Source: Entamoeba invadens IP1 (Eukaryota > Evosea > Mastigamoebida > Endamoebidae). From it: a DNA stretch of 64,000 nucleotides. The notes under the pieces are model-generated. The model saw only the letters and a program-made list of their open reading frames with translations. It searched no databases and was not told the DNA's origin. The stretch is from contig NW_004191750.1 in assembly GCF_000330505.1 (NCBI RefSeq), positions 653,470 to 717,469 of the forward strand, given 5' to 3'. Shown here one piece after another: positions 9,448-20,918 of the stretch. Every line of letters starts with the position of its first letter. The first letter of the stretch is position 1. The translations under genes and the position numbers were made by a program.

Positions 9448-10355
9448 GTGATGGACAGTCCACGCGACACCGACGACGATTTTGATAACTCGAGCGACGA
9501 GTCGTGGATTGAGTGGTTCTGTGGGTTAGATGGAAACCAGTACTTGTGTGAGGTCGACGAAGACTTCATAGATGACGAATTTAACATCTATGGCCTTTCG
9601 TCGTACTTCACTTACTACCAAGAGGCTCTAGACGTCATTATGTCTGTCGCGGAGCCCGAGTCCTTTGTCGATAAAGACATTCTGCTGATTAAAAAAGAGG
9701 CTGCGCTACTTTACGGACTTATTCACGCTCGTTACATACTAACATCGAGTGGCCTTAAAAAGATGTATGCAAAATACCGAAAAGGTGAGTTTGGAGGGTG
9801 CCCACGAGTGCTTTGTGACGTTTGTTTCTATTCTTGTGACGTTTTATAGTACTTTTCTTTTCACAAATTTTATATTCACTCACTTCGGGGTGTTTCGTTC
9901 CGACGAGATCAAATCACTCTCTCATCGTATTTAATTTATTTATAGATCATTTATAGTTCGTTTATAATTTCTCATTTGATCACTCACTTTGTGTGATAGG
10001 AATGGAATTGCGGCTTAACTATTATTATATCATTATAAATAGTACAACAAATGACTCTTAGAATCACGCCGTTCTTCCTGTTGGAACGTCTGACATTCCA
10101 TACATCGGCGAGACGAAATTGTTCTGTCCGAAGTGTGGAGAGGAGTATTCAATTCCTCAAGGCTTTGTGGGGTCTTCACTCGACGGTTCGTACTTTGGAA
10201 CGACGTTCCCACACCTTTTGATGCTCAATGTCCAAGGAATACAAGAGGCACAAAAGTACAAACCAACTGTTTTTGGTTTTCTTGTCAGAAAAGAAGCTGC
10301 ACCCCCTGGTGTTTTTCGGCGAACCAAAGAAAGACTGTGTGTGTTCGATGTGTAA
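9448..10355 (+). CDS. Casein kinase 2 regulatory (beta) subunit, two exons
   Basis: Exons 9448-9819 and 10062-10355; the 242-bp intron starts GTTTGT and ends TAG and is phase 0. The spliced protein has 222 residues. The first exon has an acidic N-terminus, then SWIEWFCGLDGNQYLCEVDEDF and LYGLIHARYILT, hallmarks of CK2 beta, and the first zinc pair CPRVLC. The second exon supplies LPVGTSDIP, the second zinc pair CPKC and GSYFGTTFPHL. CK2 beta dimerises through this zinc finger and docks two catalytic alpha subunits. The second exon is in the correct frame only after splicing. The intron is long for this genome. Confidence 0.92.
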
Positions 10356-10460
10356 TTCACCGTTTGAGTATAGTTTATTAATTAATAGAAGTATTATAAC
10401 TTTTACTATTCAAATATAGTAAAGAATATGATTTTATAAACCATACCAGAAACTAGAAAT

Positions 10461-12225
10461 ATGAAACTGAAAAAAAACATGAAAAGTAGTAAGCAATGGG
10501 TGTGTACCTTTCCTGGGTGCTCACAGACGAAGATGACTCGGTACAACGCGTTTGCAATTTTAGAGAACAATAGTTCAATAACTCGAATTTGAATATTAAT
10601 GAGGCAGAGCGAGTCATGTGTGGGACGCACATCTGAGGCACGTCATCTCAGTGACAAGTGTCGGGTTCCAAAAGGCGCCGAGTTACAAGAAGTTGAGTGA
10701 CAGAAAAGCCGTCAAGAGTTTGGTCGAGAGTTATATGAGTAAAGTCTTTGAGAAGAGTGACGAGCAAAACGCTCCACCCAATGAAGTGCAAATGCCTCCA
10801 AATTTTGTGCAACCAAATACGGCAAATGTTGCTGCAATTTCGGGAGGTTTCGATGCAAATGAGCAATCTATATTTAATAGTTCCAATATTATAAATTTTA
10901 ATACCGTGTTGAATCAACCAATGCCGAATTCATTACTAGTCAACAACTATGCCGATATGGTACAGCAGAATCTTGAGGATTCCAAGCATCACTTCGAGTC
11001 TATTGAGTTGAACAACGAACCCAAATTTGTTAAAGTTGAAATGGTGAATGCCGTTCGGAGGCTTTGTGTCTTTGGGGAGGTTCTTGCTGAATCCGGGTAC
11101 CTTCAAAGGAGTGACGCGCGGTTTAAAACAGCGATAGAACCAATTAAAAATGGATTGGAGAAACTCATTGAGTTAGTTGGAGTGAAGTACAACTACAAAG
11201 GAGATAAGACGACTCGAGTTGGGTTTTTGGCGCAAGACGTTGAAAAGGTCTTTCCCGAAATAGCACCGAAGGGCGTGATGGTAGACCCTGCCGCTATTCT
11301 CCCTGTTATTGTGGAGGCGCTCAAAGAAATTAATGAAGGAGTGACCGACCATACACACAACGAAGAGCTCCACACCAAAATCTCTGAGTTGATTTCTTCC
11401 ATTGAAAATTTGAAGATAATGGAAGACGCCATGACTGAACAAAAGACTCAAAAGTCCAGGTTTGAATTTTCGTTGGGGCCCGCAGTGTTAACGGGGCCAC
11501 TTGCTGTTGGGTTCACAGCGATATCCATTTGGGTCATATTTGCATTACCGAAGCTACCGGGCATATGGACTGTCTTGTTTTTAGCTTCTTCGTGCTTGTG
11601 GGTTTCGTTCTGGAGGAAATACAAAGAGGTCAAGACAAGCATTAAGAACATCAAGTTGTATTGGACGACAGTGAATACGGCATCTCTTGCGTTCATAGGG
11701 TTTATCACACTCATTAGTGTTGCACTCTCTTTAGTGATAGGAACACTTGGGTTGTTCATTGGAGTGTTTGGGTTTCTATCTGTCGGGTTATTTGTTGGTG
11801 GGAGTGTGTTAGCGCCAAAGCGACTTGGGTGCACATTAGAAATCATCACGACAATTGTCATCGCGTTTTTAGTCCTCCTCTTCTTGATCACAGGCGGGAT
11901 GATATTGACACAACCCGGCTTTGAGTGTACATTACATGGGATACACGGCAATTTCATCGAAGAGATCGAAGTCGGCAAAAACATGGAGCAACTACTTGTG
12001 AACAAGTTACCATGGAACTGCTGGAGTGATGGAATGACCATCAACGGGAAATTGCCAGAGGGAATTTCTGTCGGACATGACGAAAGCTCGTATATCTATG
12101 GCGTCGTTAAACATCCATTCAACGAAAGCACCGTTCAAGTCTATGTGAGATGTGTCGACGCTATCAACTTTTTTTGTGCGTCCGTCAAATTTGTGTGTAA
12201 AGACTGTGTTAATACAACCTCCTAA
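10461..12225 (+). CDS. C2H2 zinc finger - S74/ICA autoprotease - multi-TM protein (MRF-like membrane-tethered factor)
   Basis: Exons 10461-10549 and 10608-12225 (intron 58 bp, GTTTGC...CAG, phase 2); 568 residues. The splice completes a C2H2 finger at the N-terminus (C-x4-C-x12-H-x4-H). Residues about 180-260 match the intramolecular chaperone/peptidase S74 domain of myelin regulatory factor: a GEVLAESGYLQ beta-strand lead-in, then SDARFK with the Ser198/Lys203 catalytic dyad, then VGFLAQDVEKVFPEI and a trailing helix. About five membrane segments follow (residues 320-463), then a Cys-containing C-terminal domain with an LPEGIS...YGVV pattern like bacterial-type Ig folds. Known MRFs are ER-anchored, trimerise and self-cleave to free a nuclear N-terminal fragment; here the DNA-binding domain would be a zinc finger, not Ndt80-type. 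Function as a transcription factor is inferred. The first ATG could also be at 10479. Confidence 0.72.
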
Positions 12226-12378
12226 TAACTTAGTATTTTTATTTCTTGGACTTCTAGATGTTATACAGATTCTATACTTTTATTAATTATTATTAGATTA
12301 GAAAATTGCAAAAATAGAAAATGGAGAACTATTAGTTTATAGTAAATAAACTAGTTGCTTGTGGTAAAAATACAGCAT

Positions 12379-13290
12379 CTAGAACCATTGAACGGCGACA
12401 AGCTTTTCAACAGTAAAACGGATTGGAAAGACAGTCCCGTTAAACACAGTGGCATCTTCATTGGTATTAAAATACTTTTTAAAGTGTGGGTGGATGTAAG
12501 AAGTGTTGCTTTGCCTCAAAGTGAAACAATCTGCAACTGCGAAAATAATGTTGTCTTCATCAGAAGTTCTGAAAGCCGGTCCAACACCCCTTTTACAGAA
12601 TTTAACAGGTGTTGACCCTTTTGTGTTATTAATAGAAAAGACGAAGAAAGTATCGTCGGAGTCATTATAAGAGAAGTCGTCGTGATTTGGTTGGATTGGT
12701 TGTTGATGTGAGAAAGCGCCAAAGACGTTCTGTTTGTCATCTTTCACCAATACCATCACGTTGTTAACACCAACAATTCTGTCATTGAGGGCTTCAGAAC
12801 TGAAACCGTCTGTTATTGATGAGTAAATGACTTTATACATTTTCTTGTTTGTCCACATTTGTAAAGTCCTCTTGTGTGCATTTATAAAGTCCACTCCACT
12901 TGGTTCTATTTTTGGTTTGGAAGCTACCCACACCTTTTGTGCCAAATTTGGCATTCTATCTGGACTTGGAGGACTTTTGATTTCAACACTTGTTAAGTCC
13001 AAATCTGTTCTTCTTCTTTTAAGAAAGGTTTCTGGAGTCAACCTTTTCTGTGGAGACTTTGTGTTAAATAGCGCATTTCGATTTACTAAACCACATTGTT
13101 TTCTACCGTCTAAAATATCAGGAGAAGGGTTATATTGTGTTGGTAAAGTAGATTCAATGACTTGTAATCTAAGATTCAATTGTTTTATCAGTAAAACGAT
13201 TAAAGACTCCACTGGAGTGTTGCCCTCAGACGTCGCTAGTGTGTCTTCTAATATCTGAAGGTCTGTGTTGAATTGGGTTGGGAGTGTCAT
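12379..13290 (-). CDS. TLDc-domain protein
   Basis: 303 residues. The N-terminal 130 residues are predicted helical and basic, with Ser-Pro/Thr-Pro sites (IKSPPSPDR). From about residue 135 the TLDc fold is seen: SSEALNDRIVGVNNVMVLVKDD, NVFGAFSH, and SDDTFFVFSINN. TLDc proteins are linked elsewhere to oxidative stress protection and V-ATPase regulation; Entamoeba has an expanded family of largely uncharacterised members. No intron. Confidence 0.82.
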   Translation of the reverse strand: MTLPTQFNTDLQILEDTLATSEGNTPVESLIVLLIKQLNLRLQVIESTLPTQYNPSPDILDGRKQCGLVNRNALFNTKSPQKRLTPETFLKRRRTDLDLTSVEIKSPPSPDRMPNLAQKVWVASKPKIEPSGVDFINAHKRTLQMWTNKKMYKVIYSSITDGFSSEALNDRIVGVNNVMVLVKDDKQNVFGAFSHQQPIQPNHDDFSYNDSDDTFFVFSINNTKGSTPVKFCKRGVGPAFRTSDEDNIIFAVADCFTLRQSNTSYIHPHFKKYFNTNEDATVFNGTVFPIRFTVEKLVAVQWF

Positions 13291-13780
13291 GTTGTAAAAT
13301 TGTAGTGTTTTTTTGTTTGGAATTCATCGTACTGAAATCGCTTATAGAAAAACAATTGTTATATTTAAATTATATTTAACCATAGAAATATAGTTAAAGA
13401 TTTGGGGTGGTAATTATTTTTTTCCAAAAATAGTTCAATTATAATTCCTTTTTCCAAAAATCAGTAAACTATTTTTTATAATACAATATAGTTATTATTT
13501 ATAATTGTTTTTATTTTGAGAAAAATCTTTTCGGCATATTAATCGATCATTTACCACATACATTCAAATTTGTTTTCATTTTGAACAAATGAACAATATT
13601 TGCCACAGACAATAATGATTTATTACTATTTATACAAACAATAAATTATAAATTATATATCTATTTTTATAAATATACTATTTATAAAAACAATATAAAT
13701 AACATTATTAAAACTGAATAAAAATAAAAACACAACTGAATAACAAATTACATAACATTTTGTATAACAATATAAACAAA
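13291..13780. other. AT-rich intergenic spacer
   Basis: 490 bp with A/T runs and no coding pattern. It lies upstream of the TLDc gene and downstream of the GOST-like gene. Confidence 0.4.
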
Positions 13781-15392
13781 TCATAAAGTGGGGTTGTTGT
13801 GTGGTGTTCCGCTTGAACAAAAAGATAGGAGGACCTCTTTACCAGCATCTGTAATAACCGAAGTAAACGTTCCAACAAGGAGAATATCTTTAAAATCGAT
13901 AAAAGATGTATTGAAGTTGCTCAATTGATTGATCAGTCTTCTTGCTGCTATTACTCGATTTCTTGATGTCACAATTCGCTCTTTATACGACCGTTTGTCA
14001 ATTTCAAGTGGTTTGAACACAAAAGGCCGAGACTTAAGAAGTAACGAAAGAAGTAACATCAGCAACAGTCTTAGAAAACATTCAACCACTTCATCTATAA
14101 TCACATAATCTATTGGCACTGAATAAGTCATGATGATAGTGCATGTGTTCATGATGACATAGAGTCCAATTACAACGAGATTGAATTGTAGCATCTATTT
14201 ATTAATAATTATAATAAGAAAATTATAAATTTAAACTATTTTAAATATAGAAATAAAACAACTATTATATACTAGTAACTAATAATATATTATAGTATAA
14301 TTAGAATGAACAAACTATTTTCTTGATATGAAATATTTTGTGTAAGTCTGGGGAATTAGCAGCGAGGGAATGACATTTTATAATATGGTTGGATGAAGAT
14401 ATTGAGAGTATAGAAGATGGTAAGAATAAGAAGAGGATGATAACTAAATTGCCAATCCCAAAGTATTTCATCCAAAAGCATTCCAATATCCCACAAATAC
14501 AATATAAAAAGAATCCACATAATAACAATTTCATTTCATAGAAGTGAACTCGCAAATAGATCAGTTTGTACCCCTTCCCAATTAACATTAAAATGGCCAT
14601 TGTCGTCGCATCAGTGATAACTAAAAAGAATTTACTTGACGTCGATATTTGAGTCAATTTCGATCCGGATAAGTAGAACCCCCAGAAGAAGATTTCAATC
14701 AATGAAGAACAAAAGTAAAAAAAGAAAATCGAGAAGACAAACAACTGAACTTTGCTGAAGTGTTTTAAGTGTAACAATCCACTCACTAACAAAGCAATAA
14801 TGTTTGAAACTATAAATAAAAGTTGAACACCCGTCACGATAGGACGGTAACTATCTTCGGACGACAATTCCAATTTCCCATGTTTATTAAGCAAATGCAT
14901 GCTAAACTCCATTTTAATGTAATTTGGTATATCGCAAAACAAGAATAAGACTTCGTACTGTTCTGGTGTTGTTATATTGAAACTGTTCTCATACGTGAAA
15001 TTGTGTGCTATACATTAATGTACTATAAACAACCATAAATAAACTAATAACTGTTGTCAATAGATACCCCACTATTATGTACTATATAGTTATAGTAAAT
15101 AATTATTAAACAAACAATACTCACAGTTGTCTTTCAAAGCAATACAAAGAGCATCGTCCTCATACATTGAGAAAAGATTCTTTGCAACTTTAGTAGTACA
15201 TACAGCAAAGGTGATAGAGGAGAGTGTGACTGGGACCGGTGTCAGTGAAGTCACGTTGATGTCAATAGTACCTGTTGAGTCGAATCCAAAGACAGCAATT
15301 TTTGCTGATTTCTCCTTGTATATTTCGGAACGAGTTATGTATAAAGCTTGCGCAGAAAGCGTAAAAAAAACAAGGAAAGCCGTTCCACACAT
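13781..15392 (-). CDS. GOST/GPR107-like seven-transmembrane protein, three exons
   Basis: Exons 15392-15116, 15007-14316 and 14194-13781; introns of 108 and 121 bp begin GTTTGT and end TAG. Phases agree (1, then 0), giving 460 residues. Exon 1 opens with a signal peptide (FLVFFTLSAQAL) and a beta-rich lumenal domain that continues into exon 2 (HNFTYENSF). Exons 2 and 3 contain about seven hydrophobic helices, with LIGKGYKLIYLRV resembling the GYG-x-VR motif of the GOLD-domain seven-TM (GPR107/TMEM87) family, which works in Golgi-endosome trafficking. The tail holds a basic helix and ends without a motif. GTGAGT six bases earlier is an alternative donor for intron 1 that keeps phase. Confidence 0.6.
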
Positions 15393-16194
15393 GACAAGTT
15401 ATGAAATAAGATTTAATGAAGAGAGACAAAATGTATCTTTTTCTTGTGTTTCAATTTTTTTATTATTTCAAATTTTTCTTTTCGTTTTTTTTTGGTAATG
15501 TTGCTATATATCAAATAATTTATTGTTTTATTACAAAAAATACAGTCAAATTGAAATGGAAAAAAGTGTAAAGAAAATATCAAAAAAGTAAAATTGTTTC
15601 GGTTATTATTTTAATTAATTCCTCTTTTAATAAATAAACAAATAGTTTTGTTTAAATCAAAATTATTAAGTAATTTGGTTTATAAAAATGGGTATTTATA
15701 AAATAATTTCAAATTTTAATTAAAAATTAAAAAATATTTTGGATTTTTCGAATTTTTTGTTCTACTAAAAATTGTTTTTTTAGAATAAAAAAATATTATT
15801 AAGAAACTATATTTATTGTTTATCAATAACAATATTAATAATACTATTAATTTAATAGTATTATTCAATTATAATACTTAAATAGTTAATATATAATTTA
15901 ACTGTTTATAGTGTTTAATTAAATGTTTTAAAAATTTATGCTATTTAATACTATTAATTATAATACAATTATTTAATTATTATATATAATATAATACTAT
16001 ATATATAATATTAATGTAAATATAATATATAATAATCCAAATTATCCTTATAAATAACACCATTAACGCTATTTCATTATGATGAAGCTTTGTCAAATAA
16101 ATACATTGTAATCGAGTTAGTGATATAGACACCAAGTAAAAGATTCCAAAAAGAAAAATAAAAAAAGAACTAATAAAACCCTACTTACAATTAT
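15393..16194. other. Intergenic region between divergent genes
   Basis: About 800 bp, extremely AT-rich, especially 15800-16040 with TATA/ATTA runs. It must contain the promoters of the GOST-like and WDR53-like genes. No other feature is seen. Confidence 0.4.
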
Positions 16195-17329
16195 ATGTGT
16201 GAGATTAAAGGCCACAACTCATCTGTCACATCAGTTAACTTCTCTTTGACGGATTCAAACATTTTGTGTAGTGGTGATGCGAATGGCATTTTTCGTATTT
16301 GGGATCTTCGCACAAAGAAGACCACAAAAGCGTACCAATTTCCAACCAAAACGGACATCACGTCTTCTCAATGCTTTGATGAGAAGTGTTACATTTCAAG
16401 CGAAAACAATGTTCACCTTTTTGATTTGCGAGTTGGTGGATTATTTATGAAAACGCCACTGTTCACTACAATAGCAGAGGACGATGTCAACAAAATAAAA
16501 GTAGACAAAGACCACGAGGAACTTGCTTTTTGTGATGACAGTGGGTCTGTGACTGTTTTAAAAGTTTCAGACAACACCATCACTTCAAAGCTTTCTCATA
16601 TCCATCAATCAGTTTGTCCTTTACAAAATAATGAACACAAAAATGAGACTCACACACATTTGTGCTCGGACATCGTCTTTGATATAAATAAGAAGGTTGT
16701 TTATACAAGTGGCCTTGACATGACCGTTATGAAATCTCTGTACCTCCCTTCGCAAAACGTTCTGATGAAATCGTCGTTTAAGAACACCACAAGTAATACA
16801 CTCGTTAACCCACCAATGGCTCATTCAATCGATTTAAATGGACGCGGTACCCAACTTTTGGTGGCATGCGGTGACGGGTCTGTCTATTGGTTGAACACGG
16901 GAGACTTGAAAGTAAATAGAAAGTTCGAAATCTCACTCGGAATGGCTCAACAAGCACTTTACTACAACCACGACTCGCTATACCTCTTTGCAACACCCAA
17001 CGAATTGCAATGCAGATCAAACGGTTTGTTTACTATTGTCTTGTTGATATACTATATTTTTACTATACTTACAAATTGTTTCAATTAATATATTTATAGT
17101 TTTATTAATTATATATGTTTAAATATTTTTATTAAATGATTATGGTTTATCAGGCTATAATTATAGCAAATGTTTTTGGTACTAATGTCCAGTTTTTGAA
17201 ATGGTTTTTGCAAGAAATTTCTGTAAAATCAACGACGTTGCTGCGAACGACAAGACAAGGCAGATTGCGGTTGCGGATCACTCATGTGATATTCACTTTT
17301 TTGAAACTGCTGAAGAGGAGGAGTGTTGA
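16195..17329 (+). CDS. WDR53-like WD40 protein, two exons
   Basis: Exons 16195-17023 and 17193-17329; the 169-bp intron starts GTTTGT and ends CAG right after a TACTAAT branch-like sequence. The phase-1 junction yields 321 residues. WD repeats begin with GHNSSVTSVNF...IWDLRTKK and include SGLDMTVMKSL and NPPMAHSI, the latter shared with WDR53 (NPALAHSI). WDR53 is a little-studied propeller thought to act as a DDB1-CUL4 substrate receptor. The second exon gives the last propeller strands (VADHSCDIHFFE). The second exon has no ATG of its own. Confidence 0.75.
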
Positions 17330-17969
17330 ATTTATTTTTGATTTGTTGACTTATAGGTATTCTGTGTTTGTGTAAAAGAGTGATTGACTAAATAATATGT
17401 GCAAGATAGTGAACGAAATAAAGATACATTTTATGAACCTTTTTTTGTTTAAAAGTAAAACAAGAATATGAAGATGCCGTTTTGGCCGGTTTTTTGAATG
17501 ATTAAACCTGTATTATTATATATAATAATATATTCAACTGATTATAATACAATTTTACTTTTTTGACCAACAAATATAGAAAATACCCAAAAATCCATTT
17601 ATTGAATGGAAAAATCCATTTTTGATTTTTCTTCTTCTTTTGCTTAAAAAAACATACTAAAATCCCACAAAAATGCGGTTAAAATTATCAGTACATTTAT
17701 AGTAAATGGACATACTAAAAAAGAAAAAACATGTTAACTATTTTTTATATCAGAACCAAAAAATTACTTTCTGTGTTTATTAATGTAATAAAAAAGTTGT
17801 ATTCTGATAAAATTCGATAATTGTTAGCCATGTTTTCAAAACTGACGTCCAATCCCTTTTACGAAAATGAATAATGAAAAATAGTAATTATATAATACAA
17901 TTATAGTACAAATTCGAGATTGAGAGAATAAAAAGAGTGGGGAATAAAAACTACTTAAAAAGGACAAAA
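17330..17969. other. Intergenic spacer
   Basis: 640 bp with repeated short A-rich blocks (ATCCATTT motifs near 17590). No coding pattern on either strand. Confidence 0.4.
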
Positions 17970-18257
17970 ATGGCAGACATCAAGCAGTTCGGAGTACCAG
18001 ACCCGACTTTCTTTGGGCCGATCACGGAAAAGTCACCACTGAACGCATCTTACAGCTGTGACGACACCAGTGAGGATACGCTACACAATTCTTTCCCACT
18101 GGTCTCTTCGTGGAGAAAGTCGCTGTCGGTTGACAAGCCAAATAACGTTCATTTTTATATTCTTCTATCACTCCTTGGCATCATCGGACTTCTACTTTTT
18201 GTGTTGGTCATTTTTGTTGGTGTTGTTCTCTTCTTTGTAATATTTAAGAGCGTGTGA
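17970..18257 (+). CDS. Small tail-anchored membrane protein
   Basis: 95 residues starting MADIKQFG at the first ATG, which sits in an AAAAATGG context. The N-terminal 65 residues are hydrophilic and lack a signal peptide. A single strongly hydrophobic segment (FYILLSLLGIIGLLLFVLVIF and on, about residues 67-92) ends three residues before the stop, the layout of a tail-anchored protein inserted post-translationally. No family is recognised. The GC content of the first 60 codons is clearly above the flanks, which supports a real gene. Confidence 0.65.
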   Translation: MADIKQFGVPDPTFFGPITEKSPLNASYSCDDTSEDTLHNSFPLVSSWRKSLSVDKPNNVHFYILLSLLGIIGLLLFVLVIFVGVVLFFVIFKSV

Positions 18258-20918
18258 CACTCAATCATTTCTTGCCATGTAATATAATTTATTTGTTTTC
18301 GATAATTATTCATTTGGTTGTTTAATTAATATATTATAGTTAAATTTTATTTATTTATAGATTAAATGATAATTAGTTAACTGTAATAAGTAGTTTAATT
18401 ATATTATAAATAATGTTTAAAATAGTCGTGGCAATTTAAAAAAAATAACACCAATATTTTAGGCAAATTTGTATAACTAATGAAACTAAATTTATTTATA
18501 CTATTTCATTTTTTTTAAATTTAATACAATTTTTAATTTGTTCATTAATTGTACATTTATAACGAACTTTTTTTAAAACAATAGTTCTTTATTAACTTAA
18601 AATAAAACAGATATTTTCTAATTATTTTGTTACAACATAAACAATTAAATAACAAGCACTTAAAACCCGATAATAATTATCGGGTCAACAACATCATTTT
18701 AGTCCAAATATTAATTCATAACTTTGTTATTTGTATCAATAAAAATGCTTTTTCGTCGCATTCCTCTTTTTAATTTTTTTCATTTTATTAAAAAAAGAAT
18801 CAACTTTTATTATTTTTAAATTATAATTATAATAACAGTTTTCACTTTAAATACCAGGTGATAAAATATGTTTTCAATAGTACATAATAAGATAAAGACA
18901 CTCATCATAATGAATAAAAATTATATGTATTTAAAAAGTTGTTTACATGACACATGAATTAAATATTTAACACTTTTTTGTTGTTCTGGTGTTTATTTAC
19001 ACAACTTTATTACTGGTCAATATTAAAAATTGACTATTATTTGATATAAAGTTGTTATTATCTTGATGTACATGTTACAATCTATCGCCGATACGTGTTG
19101 TTAATCCATTTTTAAATATCTTTTTTTTATAAAATGCTTGTCACTTACATTACATATACACATCAACTTATTTTAAACATTCATTCTAATTTACATAATG
19201 TGTGTTTTTTGTACAAAATCATTTATCATATATTGTTTGGCTTGTTAAACCAAACACAATCCGTTTGTATAATAAACTCGGTATCTTAGTCTGCACGCAA
19301 AAATAACATTCAACAACTTCTTTATATCTTTGGTGTTGTCTTTCTAAAATTTTTGTGTTTGTTCTACAATTGTTTTTGTTTATTATCGATTTGATATACT
19401 GTCTAACATATTTTATTAATTATTTATCAAGACCTCTATTATTTTTAACTGTTAATGTTTTTATGTTTTTATCACACCTTATCGAAATATGATATATATG
19501 TTAAACGTATAACACATTAAAGTATATAAAAGTTTTCATTATAATACCATTACTTCTAATACCTTTTTATTTCTTATTAGTATTTTAAATCTCATTTAAA
19601 TAACAAATACTTTTTTCTAATTTTTAACTATTTTATTATTTAACCTCTTTTTTTAATATCAAAAACTTGTTTGTCTGTCTGTTTATACAATTACTATTTA
19701 AAACAATAATTAATTCATCAAAAAAGAGATAATTTATTTAAAATTTTATCTTTTCTTAAGGAACTAAACTTGAATAAAACGATAGTTAGTAAAAATTAAC
19801 TATCGTTCGTATTGAAAAATCATCACAATTTATTATTAAGATTAGTAAAAACAATTATATTTATAGTATATTGCTTATTAATAAAATACTATTAAGAAGC
19901 GCAAGAATAACGTACAACTGAAATAAATAAATAAATATATGTGTAGACAAACATATATATGTAGATGTAGATATGTAGAAAACATTAGCCTGACAGTTAA
20001 AACAATATTACAATAAAGAAAGATGATGAATGTAGAGACGCTTAACTATGTATTGCAAATTGACATATTCGTTGTATATTGAAAAACACGCCGTATATTA
20101 TTACAATATACTGGTACGCAATTATAATAATATAATATTAATTTCATCAAATCATTTATATAATTTATAAAAAACTATAATTTATGTATCAAAAATAATT
20201 TTGATGACAAAGAAATATTAATGATATGTTTTTCAATTGTCAAAACCTCAAGATGACTTTTTAACTCGTTTCAAATAATGTAATAACATTAATTATGGTG
20301 AGTTGTTTGCGTATTTTTATTTTTTATTATATGAATACTACAACAATGATATTTTTTTTAACAAGACTCAAACCTTTTAATTATAATTTATGTTTTTTAG
20401 TTTGTAAATAATTTAATTAATTATATATTATAGTTTTTTTTTATTAGAAAACATAACATATTTTGTTTGGTGACGAGTACTTAATAAAAATATTCACAAA
20501 GAAAAAATGTATTAATATATATAATATTGATATTTAAAATATATAATACAAAACAATAATTACAATTATGACTAAAAAAAAGTTGATAAAAAATCCAATA
20601 AAAATAACAGATGAAGTTATACAGTTTTTTTTATTTTTTAAGGAATTCACTAAATAACAAAATAAATATAAACTATTCATTTAACTATATAAAAACTATA
20701 AATATAGTACTTTCCCAATTCAATATTTTCCACGAATTCAGGAAAATAGTATGAGATTTTGTAAAATGCCCAAATAGTATTGCCAACAATTATAGTTTTA
20801 AATAATAATAATGAAACCATCAAGAACTCAACCAAAAGAAATTTAACTAAAAAAAAGTTGAAAGGAGACAAGCCTCAAAAGAGGTGGTATAAAACCCTAA
20901 CTGTGAAAACTTACTTCG
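18258..20918. other. 2.7-kb gene desert
   Basis: Very AT-rich DNA with stop codons frequent in all frames and no coding pattern. A 21-bp perfect palindrome lies at 18665-18685. Nothing resembling a tRNA, snRNA or transposon end was found. Confidence 0.55.
18665..18685. repeat. 21-bp perfect palindrome
   Basis: ACCCGATAAT, a central A, then ATTATCGGGT. The arms are ten bases each and include CCCG/CGGG in otherwise AT-only DNA. It may be a protein-binding site or a hairpin. Confidence 0.9.

Noticed and set aside
15119..15124. GTGAGT as donor of the GOST-like intron 1
   Set aside because: It keeps phase, but every other intron uses GTTTG(T/C); the GTTTGT nine bases downstream was chosen.
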